Positions 1 to 12,821 of a stretch of 64,000 nucleotides of DNA are shown piece after piece. Source of the DNA: Trichoplax adhaerens (Eukaryota; Placozoa; Uniplacotomia; Trichoplacea; Trichoplacidae); NCBI RefSeq assembly GCF_000150275.1, contig NW_002060954.1, positions 958,074 through 1,022,073 on the forward strand, read 5' to 3'. Each line of letters starts with the position of its first letter. Position 1 is the stretch's first letter. The position numbers and the translations under genes are program-made. The notes under the pieces were generated by a model. It made no database searches. It was not told the DNA's origin and worked only from the letters and a program-made list of their open reading frames with translations.

Positions 1-77
1 CATGCTGTATGGTGCAGTGTGCTCGGCACGTGCTGACGTACGGCTGCCGGGTTGCGTGCAGTACATACAGTCCAATG

Positions 78-262
78 TACTGTACACTGTACACTTTACA
101 TTTACTGTGCTGTACTGTACACTGTACTGTACACGAGTTGGAGGTGAAACCATAGTCCATAGGGTATGTCCAAGTGTCCGTTGTCCAAGTCTCCTTCTAG
201 TGGTCCATGTATTGGGTTATGGTTTTACAGTATTTGTATGACATACTGTACAGTATACAGCA
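78..262. repeat. GTAC palindrome array (left edge)
   Basis: Three close blocks of TGTACTGTACACTGTAC-type sequence lie at about 78-99, 109-136 and 241-262, built from GTAC steps spaced 5 or 7 bp apart. Weaker copies continue at about 396-410 and 560-625. By analogy with the other arrays here, this may mark the promoter of a divergent gene lying beyond the left edge; that gene is not visible. Open frames across the array (codons such as TAC, TGT, ACA, GTA) arise because the array contains almost no stop codons. Confidence 0.75.
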
Positions 263-625
263 CATTAAAAAAGCTGTCAAAGTAAAATCATCAAGGTGAC
301 TAAAATATTATGCCGGATTTCATTTAATTAAAATGATCAGCAAAACAGTCAAGTCTAATCAAATAAAACATGCTCGTGCATAGCTGTGTTTTCACCGTAC
401 AGTACAGTGAAGGTGCATCAAGGAGTGTAGTAGGTTGAAGAAGACCAGGATCCTTCTTGTTCTAACGTTATAAGTACCTGCGTTGCCTTAGTTTATTACA
501 AGTTATGCGAAAAGTTTGGAAAGGGACATTGAAGAAACGTTTTTAGATTCAGATAGATTTACAATACAGTACACTATACTTCAGATCACTGCTACTGTAT
601 ACTGTACAGTACCATGTATCGTCGT

Positions 626-1646
626 ATACGTTCGCTTCCTAGCGAGCGGATTCAGGCTAGTATATGTAAATAAAAGTCATCATATTGTATTCTTGGACAC
701 ATACATAGCAAGAAAATACTCAAGAAAATTCAGTCCACGTTACTAACTTTAAAAGAAAGAGCAAATTATTCGGAATTGCTAGCTGCAGTTAGCTAGTGGA
801 ACACCGAGAGCATTTGCCATCAGACTCTTCCAAAATAGTATTACACTGTAAATAGTCGTCTAAGTCTAAAATCTGTCCGCCCCTTTATTGGATAATAAAA
901 AAGTTGCACTTTCGCCCATGATTTGCGGCGAATCAACTGCAAGATACCTTATGAGTGGACAGTAGGTAGGCATGACGGGGTAGGGTACGAGAATGCTCAT
1001 TGCTGATAGACAAAGTTCAGCCAGAGGAGCCAGCATGGCAAGAAGCTGCAGCTATACATTATAACTACGATTTCTCTATTTGTCACATACTGTACAAAAC
1101 GTTTGTGCTGCCAAAATTTGCATAGCAAGTCCACCAGCACGATCTCATTCTTATACCACCTTTTAATCTTAAAGGGTATTTTATAAGCTTGCTAATATTC
1201 AAAATGAAAAAGTCATTACATAAATGTTAGTCGTATACACGTATAATAATTCATTTTTATGTCAAGTATGGCACTTGCAAGGGTATAACCAAGGTAGAAG
1301 AAAAGAATCTTTGTTTTGCTAGTATTTATTCTCTTCTCCTATGCAACATCGTAGATGGATACAGTATGCTAATAGAAATGTACAGTATACTACAGTATGC
1401 TTGTATGTTTAACGAATGAATGACATAGTACTAGTTACTATGGTAAGAGTGTAGGCTGTTAGTTATACTATTAGACAACTAAAGCCAACGATATTGACAG
1501 TAGTGTACCTACTATTTACGGCCCCAATGCTGTAGCTATACTGAATGATAGGATAGAAAGAGTCCATAAAAATTGATTCAATTTGAATGAATATTCAGTA
1601 CGCATGCATTTATAAACTATAAATTGATATCTGCATAGGTAAGAAA
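626..1646. other. Upstream region of NDH-2, no gene seen
   Basis: AT-rich non-coding stretch before the NDH-2 start. It contains only scattered single array words (about 1088-1097 and 1379-1400) and no open frame with recognisable similarity. It presumably holds the NDH-2 promoter and 5' UTR. Confidence 0.5.
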
Positions 1647-4557
1647 ATGTTGGCACTTAGAAGAACTAGTGCAAAGATCTCCAATCTTAACAGTAATTTC
1701 ACTCATCAACTTCGAAGCTATGCATCATCGAGACAACAACTAGTGATATTAGGCACTGGATGGGGCGGCTTTGCCCTATTAAAAAATATCGATAAGAGAA
1801 AGTATGATGTGGTGGTTGTTAGCCCACGAAATCATTTCTTATTTACACCCTTATTGCCGAGTACAACTGTTGGAACATTAGAATTTCGTAGTATTATTGA
1901 TCCTATTCGAAATCATGGCTTTCGTGATGAGAAACATTTTCACTTAGCAGAAGCAGAAGATATCGAATTCAAAAGAAAAATAATATCATGCCGCTCCGCC
2001 TTGCAACCTTCACTTACCTACGAATTAAAGTATAATAAATTAGCTATCTGTGTAGGCGCTGTACCGAACACATTTGGAGTGCCTGGAGTGTATGAACATG
2101 CCTATTTCCTCAAGGTTTGCAAAATACGATACTACGAAATGCAATGGAATTCTTACTGTGTACTATACCGTTATTGCAATTAACACTACAAAATAACCTC
2201 CTTTCTACGGTAGTAAAGTGATGGTTAATATCGGTTAATGGGTAGCATCGGTGTTATCCACTAATTCTCCTGGATGGGATCGGCATTAGCTATAACAGTT
2301 CCATACATGCAAAAAATACAGATTACGTATCCGATACGAGTATAGTAATACTTTGTGATCTACTCTAGTTGCATAAAATGCCCAGTGTGTAGTACTCGTA
2401 TTTCCTCTCATCATTTACGTATTTAATTAATGAACTAATTAATTTGTACTTCCATATCATGTTACTATCTCATAGTATTGCCCAACTACAGTGCTTGCTT
2501 ACTCATATACGCATAAAATTGTAATTAAGCATTCTTGTATAGGAAATAGCCGATGCTCGAGCAATTCGTCATCGTATCCTGCGCAACTTTGAGCTCAGTA
2601 CAGAAAGCGTAATTAAAGATGAAGATCGTAAGCGTTTATTACACACTGTTATTGTTGGTGGTGGCCCAACTGGAGTAGAATTTGGAGCTGAATTGTATGA
2701 CTTTATTATACAGGTAAACGTCACTACTTTTGCTACTCCCGCTGTAAATTATACTTACTGAATTTGCAGTATGACGATTTCCGATAACGCATTTTACTTA
2801 CACTTCTACTCGAATGCTAATTATTAGACGTTATTAGAAGCTTTTATATAAACTAGTAAAGTTTACCCCTTCTAAGCTTCACTATGATAATCCCAGGACG
2901 TCGCTAAAATCTTTCCCAGTTTGCAAAATATGGTCCATGTCACGCTCGTGGAATCAAGAGAAATATTACCATCATTTGATGATCGATTAAGAGCTCATGC
3001 CGAAAAAAAAATTGGTAAACGTGAGAGAATGAAGTTATTAAGAGGAACTGTTGCTGGTAAGGTGTTAACGGTGTAAAGGATAATAGCGTAATTCATGACA
3101 CGCTGCAGCAGTTAAAACTACGCTGTTTATCAGTCATAAGCTGAATACTGACTGACCTGATCATGTTAATACTCGATATTACATGCCATTGCAATAGAGG
3201 TCAACCACGACGGCATTAAGTTAACAGACGGCACAAACATTCAGTGTGGCTTAACGGTCTGGTCTGCAGGCTTAGCACCAAGGTCTTTAATCAAAAATGA
3301 GAATGCACTATTGCTACCTCTAAGAAAATTCCGTAACTATGATCATCTGTTAATCTAGATGCTAGTATTGAAGATAAATTTAAATTGAACTCTAAAAGAT
3401 TGTATAATTTGTATCCAGTTTCTTTACAATAAAATAGTTTTAGAGTGTGTCAAGTGGTCTATCAAAATTAATGGTTTTTATTGATTTATTTGTATCAATG
3501 TAAAATGTTTTTGTAGAGAATTAACTACTCGTTTGGATCTTCCTAAAACCAAACAAGGACAGGTATTTACTATACACTATTGTAATTATTATGATGTTCA
3601 GTTTCATACTGGTAAATTTTCCATAGCAAAATATATATTTGCAGTAGGCTTTGTCATAGGCTTTGACAGTCATGTTTATTAATTAAGCAAAATTATTGAT
3701 ACCAGTCATTCCGCTAGTTTATTACCTCTAACGTATAGTACCACCGCTCATGGACCGCGTACAAACTCCTTTTCTATAATAGTAAATGCCGAAAGTTTTA
3801 AAATTAATACGTACATACAAGTATAGTGTTTGCTTTATTAATCGAGTGACAATATTAACACTATGTTAGGTCATTGTCGACAATTATCTCCATACGATAA
3901 AACAGGACGTTGAAGGTGTCTACGCTTTAGGGGACTGTTCATACCTTCAAAGTACACCCTTACCGTGTACTGCACAGGTAATTGAAGTATTTTATGCATT
4001 TGTTACTATAACTGCCAGAAGATATGACAATATAATTAATGGAGCAATTAGGTAGTATACCTTCAAAAACAATAAATTTCATACGCCATGATCTGGCCTC
4101 AAATTTGAAATCTCAATTGCAAAGTTAATAATCACTATCATATTTAGAACAGTATCGAGATTCTTTCAATCAATATCAAATTTTGTACTGATAGGTTGCA
4201 GAAAGAGAAGGTAAGTACTTAGCAAAGGTACTAAGTAGCAGTCAGTCAGCTCCAAAGCCTTTCTTTTTTAAAAGCCTTGGTATGCTTGCATACGTTGGAG
4301 AACAAGATTCCCTAACTGATCTGCCTTATGTGAAGTGGCAAGGTCTTATACTACTAATGCTAAACTTATTTTTCAAACTTCATTACGTAATTAGTAACGC
4401 ATCTTTCTAATCTTTATCTGACATTATAGGTTTTAAATCATGGATATTGTGGCATTTGGCATACACAACTCGTCTGGGAAGCTGGAGATTAAGAATGCAA
4501 GTTCCAATTGATTGGTTTAAGACCTTCATCTACGGCAGGGATATTTCTAGATTTTAG
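1647..4557 (+). CDS. Alternative (type II) NADH dehydrogenase, mitochondrial
   Basis: Single-subunit rotenone-insensitive enzyme that oxidises NADH and reduces quinone without pumping protons; expected on the inner mitochondrial membrane. Eight exons join in frame: 1647-2114, 2543-2713, 2897-3056, 3198-3282, 3517-3562, 3870-3977, 4195-4342, 4430-4557, giving 437 aa. The first roughly 28 residues are Arg/Ser-rich and lack acidic residues, like a mitochondrial presequence. Two Rossmann motifs follow: VILGTGWGG (FAD) near residue 33, and VIVGGGPTGVEFGAEL (NADH) in exon 2. VYALGDCS near the C-terminal third and the ending RLGSWRLRMQVPIDW...GRDISRF are family hallmarks. No EF-hand is visible. Eukaryotic introns exclude bacterial contamination. 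The family occurs in plants, fungi, protists and some non-bilaterian animals. It is tail-to-tail with DDX55. Confidence 0.95.
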
Positions 4558-6072
4558 TTTTTATTCATAAATTCAAATAGTTACTTTTGAGGACTACGGT
4601 GTCACTCTAAAAATACGTCACTACTTCTATATATAAATAAGTATATGGCAAAATAACATTTTGAACAAATATAGTCTAAAAACTTATGTACTTAAATTTT
4701 TTTAAGGAATTTATTGCATTTTACAGTCATAAAAATATGATAAAGCAATAATAATAAGATATCATAACTTAAGCCTATTAATCACCTTATTCTTATCGCT
4801 CATTTAAACAACTGAATCTATTTGTATAGATAGATTTACGATTTATCGGTTGCTATTCCTAGATATCTGCAAAATACCATATAAATCCACCCAACCAAGG
4901 TAGAGTACTAATGCTATATGCATGAGTCTTAGTTGTGCACTCTGTAATAAAGTGAACTTTTCCAGTACCGTATCACACTACAATAATCAATGCTGGCCAC
5001 AAAAAGTGTGTGTGATGATCACAGAGAATTTCAATGTACTGCATAGCTTCTCTACTTTCGTAAAAACATGCTTGATTTATTTATCTATCTTCATGCTCTG
5101 TAGCCATACAGTTATTACCTAGGTGTACGTATACAATTACTTTCGTTATAATGTATCATTTGAATAAAATCAATGAAGGCAGAATTTAACATTCTTGGAC
5201 GACCATCTCTTATAGCTCTGAGCTTTTCTTTCTATCATTTTATGACTGATAACATGCACATCCATATACTGATGTCAATTAACTACTATAGTTTATTGGA
5301 TCTAACACCTAACGGACATCGTTTTCCATAAGCATTTGATAAATTTAGGTGTTTATTTCACCGTTATGTCATAAATGATCCTATTGCCCCTTCACATTAA
5401 ATTTCCGAGGTAAACCGTTAATTGGTACCGAATACTTTTATATTAAATACAGTAATACTTCAATGCGAGACTAATTTAACATGTTAGTTTAACTGTTCTG
5501 TCGGAAGCTTACAAGTCCAATGGAATGGCATGTATGCGATTAACAGCACCGATAGCGAACTTTTTAGGCAGATATATATAAATCTAATTTTATTGGTAAA
5601 GTCGTAAGATCACTTTATTACATAGTTAACAGCAAAAGACGATCGGTTATATGGCAATGGTTATACATCAATATTTATGTAATGTAGCTGAAGAATTTTT
5701 CGATTTTAACTTGAACTAAGATATGCTATGTCAAACTGATTTCATCTTGGATCTTTGAATCAAATTCTGCTTGTGTTATCTGTTAAAAAAATATCAGACT
5801 CCATTAACACTAAGGCAATCGCCAGCTTTTAGAAATAGTAGCGTAAAATGATGCTAAGTATACTATAAGGGCACTTTGTCGTGAATAACATTCATGCATG
5901 ATAACAAGAGCATTTGGCAGAGCAACAGCTAGCATCTCCCAATCATTATGGTAGATTGGAAGGTAGCAAAATACGTTAAAGCAGATTAAAAGTACTTTCT
6001 CAACATAAGTATAACCTTTCTAAAATGATAAGATAATTTGCAGAACACTGTAATGTAATTTGTAGAATATAC
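4558..6072. other. Convergent gap, NDH-2 / DDX55
   Basis: AT-rich 3' flank of both neighbours with no supported gene. A 66-codon frame at 4922-5122 has no recognisable similarity and was not called. No GTAC array is present. The unresolved last exon of DDX55 probably lies within 5810-6072. Confidence 0.5.
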
Positions 6073-9000
6073 CTTCTTTCTTTTTAATTTTTTCATTAGA
6101 TTAATTTCTTTAGTTAGATCGTTGAATTCATCCATGATCTCGTCATATTTCTCCTATTTTTAGGTATAACGAAAATATTACGGCAACTTATTTTAATTAA
6201 GTTTGATAAAAACTTTATAAATTAGTATTCGTACTATAACTTTGTAATAAATCAAATAGAAGTCGATAATTTGCTTATACTTTTATATGTATTTTTTTAA
6301 ATTGCTTAAATTAAATTTTTTAAACTTAAACGACACTTATAATGTTAAGCTATACAGTACTTTTAAACTATTTTATCATTAATATACCGCAATCTTTCTT
6401 TTACTATTGCGTTCTTTAACTAATCTCTTCTTTTCCTTTTTCGCTTCTCGTTGCTTTTTCTTCGACCATGGTTCATTCTATAGGTAACATATTTGACAAA
6501 GACATATACAATTAAACTTAAAATATGTCCTTACTTAATACATCATTCATAATTTTATTTTATTCTTCCAGTATAACACCTTCGAGTTATTCTTAGAAGA
6601 TCTTCTCTTGTTACTATTCGTAGGCGCTACGGTAAATCAAGTAATCGCAATTAGAATATATTATTATTGAGCACCGTATAAAAAACCTGCAGACATAGTC
6701 AAATTTATCGTTAAATTTTCAATAACAAAACACTAACGCTGATTTTTTAGAGCAATTTGTCTTTGTTTTTCTTTAGCCTTGTTTCTGTGTAATTTCACAT
6801 GTATTAATAGTAAACATTGACAATAACTTAGTCGATCCACCTTTTGTATACAGTACATATTACCACGAATATTCAAATTATATCTAACTTATAAGCTATG
6901 GCATCAACGTCAATATCGACAGTTTCGAATAGGCTGGTGTTAACGTTGCGTAACTCTGGCATCTTTGGCATGCGAAGTAAGCCAAAACCGCGTGCCATTG
7001 AACAAAGATCGAGCTCTTAGAAAATATTTAGAACTCAATTAACTACTCAAAATTTTTTCAATAATCGATACTGATATCTAGTACATTACCTTTCACTCTT
7101 AAAATATAACTGCATTCGTGCTTACGATAAGATGATACAAAAGATACAAACGCCCTTATTCCCTTTTCATATATTTCTCTGCATAAGTAGCAAGAACGAA
7201 AATTTTGTGTGAGTCACATAATAAATAATCCTTAAACTATGAGTAGGCCAGTCTATGTGAGAGTAGCCATCGATACATAACAAATAAAAAACCGATTAAA
7301 TATTACCTATCACTTTTAGATAATTCTTGCAATTTCTGAGTATAATCTGCTACTTCATGATTTGATGTAAATCGTGCAAGCGGTACCTAAAAAATGAAAC
7401 ATTAACATAACGCTTTCCGTAGTGTTACACTGAGTAATTCTGTAGTCTAGTTGAGCCCATAATTCGAATGTGAGGATTTAAAAAAATTACAGTACCGGTA
7501 GCAAAGTCATACCTTCTGATTTAGCGATAAAAACTGAACATAGGATTCTTCATTCGGATTTAAAAATATTATAGCATTTCCTGTAAAACAACAATTTAGA
7601 ACAGTGTTATCAATTACTCTAATAACTACTCGTGCGTATCGTTAACTTCCAAACCTTTATTTCCAATTCTTGCAGTGCGGCCACAGCGATGAACAAAAGC
7701 ACTAGGAAGTATACAAAATAAAACATTAACAAGTCCCGGTGTACATAATAATAATCCAAAAAAGCTAATAATTCTTTAAGATATGTATACAATACACTCC
7801 GTCAGTAGCTATTACTTAGTTTTGTTGGGAACATCATATTGAATAACCCAATGCACTTCTGGGATATCTACACCTCTCGCGAGTAAATCTGTGCAAACAA
7901 GGAGTCCCCTAATTGGATCATTAATGGTATGGAAGTACGCTTGAAATCTTGCTTAAAAATTGAAAGCAACGAAACTACAACGTAAATTGGATACCTAGAC
8001 ATTTTGCGAAACTTCTCAAATATTAGTGTCCTCTTCTTCTTCATTTTACCGTGCATACAAAGAATGCACATATCCGGTAGTAAACTATTGCAAAGTATTA
8101 GCATAAGGTTTGCACTTCGATTAAGGTCGTACTTTGCGAGCAGAAGTAATTTTATTTATACAAAACACGTGGATACTTCAATTAGGACGAACATTATCTG
8201 CGGAAACACAGTATTTACCATTTTAAAACATTACCAAAATATTCAACACAAGCACATGTGCTAAAAAAGGTCATATGTTTTAAATTCTGCAAATTAAAAC
8301 TAAAATTAATAACTTTTAGATAAATAAATGGCTAGTAACACTATCAAGGCTACAAGAATGTTTTACATTGCTAATTAAGAAATTAACAACCTTTCTTTCT
8401 TTTAGAAAATGAATCAGATTTGAGAATTTTGTATCAAACCCACATAACTGTAGAAAAAAGTATAAATAAGTCTATTGCATGGAATGAAATGATAACTAAT
8501 GATATAATATGTGTCAGAGACTTAAGATTGAAGCATTGCATTAAATTATACTGTTGTAATAAAAACGGATGTACTACATCATACAACAGTCGACTATTGT
8601 GAGAAAGAATAATTTTCAGAAATGCAACTTTGTTAGCGACATATCACAATTTAAGCTAATCAACGTCGAGAATTTCTAATTTAACCTCAACACAATCGTA
8701 AATATAAATTACGAATTTTTTGAATACCATGTAGTAATTTTCAAGTGCGGCAGGAGTTTTTTGGTCTATCTGTTATTGAAAGGCAATACGAATGTATTAA
8801 TATTTAGTAATTGACATAAACTATAGCCCTAATGTCTTTTGAAATTCATAATAATTTAATGATGTAAGCTGACATTTATTTTGCGATGTAGCATCAAATT
8901 TTTAATTTTATCATATACTTGTCAATCTGGTAAGCTATCAAAATTTAACCAACTTACCTGCTTCACGATATTTTTCTCACGAACAGTAATACGAACTGGA

Positions 9001-11276
9001 TTCCTTAACCCGGCTCTAATAAGCTGTTCTAGCTTTTCAGTTTGAGTAGCAGAAAATAACCCCTAGTTCCATATATAATTTAGTTTAGACTAATCACATC
9101 CAAAATAATGGTATTTATTCCTCTGAAAAGATTACATGCTCAAAATTTTTATCAATTACCGTTCTCCTTTGCTTAGGCAAGTAACTAAAAATTGTATTAA
9201 GACTGTAATACACAAGCATATCAAAATGTACAATCAGGATTAATTTCGAAAAAGTTGAAGTCTAGTGTTAAGTATGGAAGGATTTTCTTTTAATATTCTA
9301 GTTTAACAACAGGAGTTTCAAAATGCTCCTTTGATATGCTAATTACTGCTGTACATCACCTCTCTTCGAATCCCAGATCTAAAAGCCTATCTGCTTCATC
9401 TAGAACCAAAACTTCCTATAACAGGCGATAAAATTTTAGAAACCTTTATAAATCAGCACTATGTAAGTTACAGTCTACTTGTTAGCTGTACTGTACTACT
9501 TGCTCTACAAAACCGAATTGGAAACATTCACCAACAACTAAACACGATAGCTTAAAATTTAGAATCAAGTACTTCTTTTACCAGAGCTTTAATGTGGCCA
9601 GCAATATTAAAATCCGTTTTGCGCCTATCTATAATATCCTCAAATCTTCCAGGTGTAGCAATTATTATATTGCCTCTACAATTATATCAGGAATAAATAT
9701 TATTGTTTTCCCTAATATCATTAAGAAGTCTAAATAAAGCTATTTGCATTATCTAACCCATATTCTTTCCACATTTTTGCATCATTAACGGTATTGTTTC
9801 CACCAATGAAGAGAATTTGACTGTACGGAAAATCAATCAGATAGAGCATAAATGTAGATATTAAACTAGTATTAATTTATTGGCACTAATTGACGTCTGG
9901 TTATCTCAAGTGGAGAATTATATTTGTAGTGGCGCATAGTTCTAGAGCTTAAAGTATTGCTATAACACGTAACTATTAAAGTAGCAAATTTTTTGGCCTT
10001 GATGTTGCCGTATGTGATGATATTGATTCAAACTGTAACTTTAAATCGTAATGGAATGTATCAAACCTAAGATCTTGCATATTGTCTAAAAATGGTTGTA
10101 TAACTGTATGAATTTGAATAGCGAGTTCTCTTGTTGGTGTCAGAATTATAGCACCTACCTGAGAAGAAAGTAGCATAATTATATCAACTAAATATTAATA
10201 TTAGACCATAATTGTAGCTATTATACATAAGACTTACATCATATTTCCTTAGTTTCGTATCTCTATAATAGAAATAGATCAATTACATCATCTATTAAAC
10301 TATCAAATAAGAGAGCACAAGGCATACGTACTATCATAACCGACTCAAAGTCTAAGATAGCTACTGTTAGAGATGAAATATAGAAATGTTGCACTCAGAA
10401 GCTCCACAATCTATATTGCTATATACTGTAGAATAGGGCAATCACAGTACAATAACGTAGACATACAGACATGTAGACTTATGTCGTTGCAGCAAATCTA
10501 TAACAATAACCGAAGTATGCAAAATATTGAAATATAGTATTAGAATCAAAAGCAAACTATACGAGTACTGTATATTATTTCAGGATTAATAAATTGATCA
10601 TAAATAGTTATCATTATTATTATTATCAGATCCACTACTAGCCCAAAATTTCGGGTCTTTCATCGATAAATAAAAATGTAGTACCTTTTGGATAACATTT
10701 GCAATATAGGTATAACAAATGCAAGTGTTTTACCAGATCCAGTGACCTATCAATAGAATAGAACGTGTATGTATATATAATCGGAATTTTGCGTAACACA
10801 GTTCATAAATAAATTAGAATATAATTATCATTCGAAAAATACAAATCGCAAGTGTACAATGCCACAGCTTAATAAAAATATGAACAGCGCAGTTTGATTA
10901 AAATTCTCATTTCGACCAAATCAAGTATTGTCATTGTAACAGACTTACAGCTTCAACGACAACGTCTTTATACGATAGGAACGCCGGTATCGTTGCTGAC
11001 TGATGAATAAGAAAACAAAAGACATTACTTTGTATACAGTATTCGTAGTAGCTAACATGGGACATATCGAACACAAACTAGCTTTAGCAAGACTAGAATA
11101 GGCAATCGTGTATAGTCGAATTATTACAATCAGGATTTTGTGCATTTTCAAATACGATAAATTACCTGAACGGGTGTCATCGTTTGAAAGCCCAAAGATT
11201 GAATCGTTACAAGAGTACTAGGTAGTAACAGAGATTCAATGGAATTCCACGATGCATGCCCATTAATAGGATTCAT
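6073..11276 (-). CDS. DDX55: DEAD-box ATP-dependent RNA helicase DDX55 (Spb4)
   Basis: Nucleolar helicase of 60S ribosomal subunit assembly (27S pre-rRNA processing in yeast Spb4). The start ATG is at 11276-11274. Many small exons join in frame and give the motifs in order: Q motif (GFQTMTPVQ), Walker A TGSGKT, PTREL, ATPGR, DEAD inside [20 protein letters not shown] in [39 protein letters not shown], and motif VI in [12 protein letters not shown]. The C-terminal part carries the Spb4/DDX55 extension ([31 protein letters not shown]) and a Lys/Arg-rich tail with [18 protein letters not shown]. The family match is unambiguous. The last confident coding base is about 6073, after KKLKRKK. The terminal exon is unresolved: an in-frame continuation can be spliced to a stop near 5810, but its sequence is not family-like. 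Head-to-head with 14-3-3 across GTAC arrays. Confidence 0.93.
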
Positions 11277-11334
11277 CTTTATTATTTGTATAATGACAAT
11301 TATACACTTATACGCGTATAGGTATATAACTAGT

Positions 11335-12180
11335 GCAGTACAGTCTATTTCTGGTTGGGACTAGCTCAAATTAAACTGAATCGTTCAATTACTACTAAAT
11401 GATCTAAACTAGTTCTTTCGAGAATAATTTCATGTTATGTTAAGTTGATCTTGATCTGCACTGCTGCAAGGGGTGAAGACTAAGAAGGGTATGCAGTCTT
11501 CTGAGCAGACCTCAGAACCTGATCCTGCAATCAAGAAACAGCTAGTTATTACTCTACGGTACTGTAGTCTGTACTGTACAGTATAATACATTACACTCAC
11601 CGTACACTGTACTGTACAGGGCACTCAGTGTAGAGTTTCTGCAACATTTACGTTCAGTACGAGGAATTAATCGACCGACGTACGTACGTACAGTATTTTT
11701 GACTTCGCTGTCTGAGCCTTCTGAAGACATGTACTGTACACTATACAGACCACTGTTACGGCGTGACTTGCAATAAATAGATACTGTACTGTGTACTGTA
11801 CAGTGATCAATGATCATAGGGTAAGATGATGTGCATTATGATTTATGTAATGTAATACTGTACAGTACAGTACAGTAGTACAATGTACAGTATGGTTCAA
11901 TTGTTTCTTGACAATAGTACAGTACTATACTGTACACTGAGTGTACACTGTACAGTACACTACAATTATTACTACAGTATGTAAGGACTACGAGAAGAAA
12001 GCTTGCTTTCCTTTCAAATGTTTGTTGTACTGTACAGTACACTGTACAGTATGCCTGTACTGTACAGTGTACAGTGTACAGTATCTTTACTCCATTGTAA
12101 AACAGACTCTGCTGTACTGTACTGTACTGTACACATGGTTCACTTTACGGAGTTGTCATAGTGATAATACTGTACTGTGC
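11335..12180. repeat. Dense GTAC palindrome array (DDX55/14-3-3 promoter gap, part 1)
   Basis: Begins about 60 bp upstream of the DDX55 ATG. Dozens of overlapping GTAC words occur, joined by T, A, ACT or AGT, including perfect palindromes TACTGTACAGTA and GTACTGTACAGTAC. Densest stretches are about 11565-11620, 11730-11810, 11855-11965 and 12025-12135. The array reads similarly on both strands and creates spurious long frames rich in Tyr, Cys, Thr, Val and Gln. Confidence 0.9.
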
Positions 12181-12431
12181 TGAATGTGCGTAGAATCTAA
12201 GAAATAAATTTTATTATAATTTATTTAATTTAATTTAGTTTTAACTCTCTCAATTTGGCTACTGAACTTATCCCTGTATATACTCAAAGGTCTACTCACA
12301 CTAAAATTTATATGTATATTAAAGGATAATTAATTATAGACTAGCAACTAATCTGATATCTAGTGAACTATCTCTGTACTGTAAGGTTTCTATAAAGTAA
12401 GGCTAGTACAGTACAATTATGCATTATTGAA

Positions 12432-12449
12432 TATACGCGTACGCGTATA
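12432..12449. promoter_or_regulatory. 18-bp perfect palindrome, CpG-rich
   Basis: TATACGCGTACGCGTATA is a perfect 18-bp inverted repeat with four CpG steps in otherwise AT-rich sequence. It sits between two array blocks in the DDX55/14-3-3 divergent gap and is centred on a GTAC like the arrays. A binding-site role is inference. Confidence 0.4.
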
Positions 12450-12821
12450 CGAACAAAGTTCTTTCATTGCTCATTAACTATTAATTCCGTTATAATTACT
12501 AGCTACCCTTGCTCTTACCAACTAAACTATAGACCACTATTACAGGGGCGTGGCGAGCCCTCTAAAATGGTTGAAAGACGTTCAGCTATAGTGTTGCCTT
12601 AAATTATGTCTTTATATTGTGTAGAAATGTACTTTCAATTTGGCTCAGATTCCATGCAGACAGATCAGTACAACCTTGAGTAATTGGCTCTTGATATTTT
12701 GATTACTTTTTATTGCAGTATTGAATAATTCTATTTAAAGTTTCTACTACAAACTGTCAGTCACTGTTATATGTTCGGTCGCTCCAACTCATTTTACTGA
12801 ACATATTAATAGGAATCCCAC

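Noticed and set aside
1647-4557. Bacterial contamination as the source of NDH-2
   Set aside because: Seven in-frame spliceosomal introns and neighbours with typical animal genes.
4922-5122. 66-codon frame after NDH-2
   Set aside because: No similarity, no splice partners, composition of ordinary AT-rich DNA.
11855-12135. CRISPR-like repeat array
   Set aside because: No constant repeat with unique spacers of fixed size; words are 5-7 bp periodic palindromes in a eukaryotic genome.
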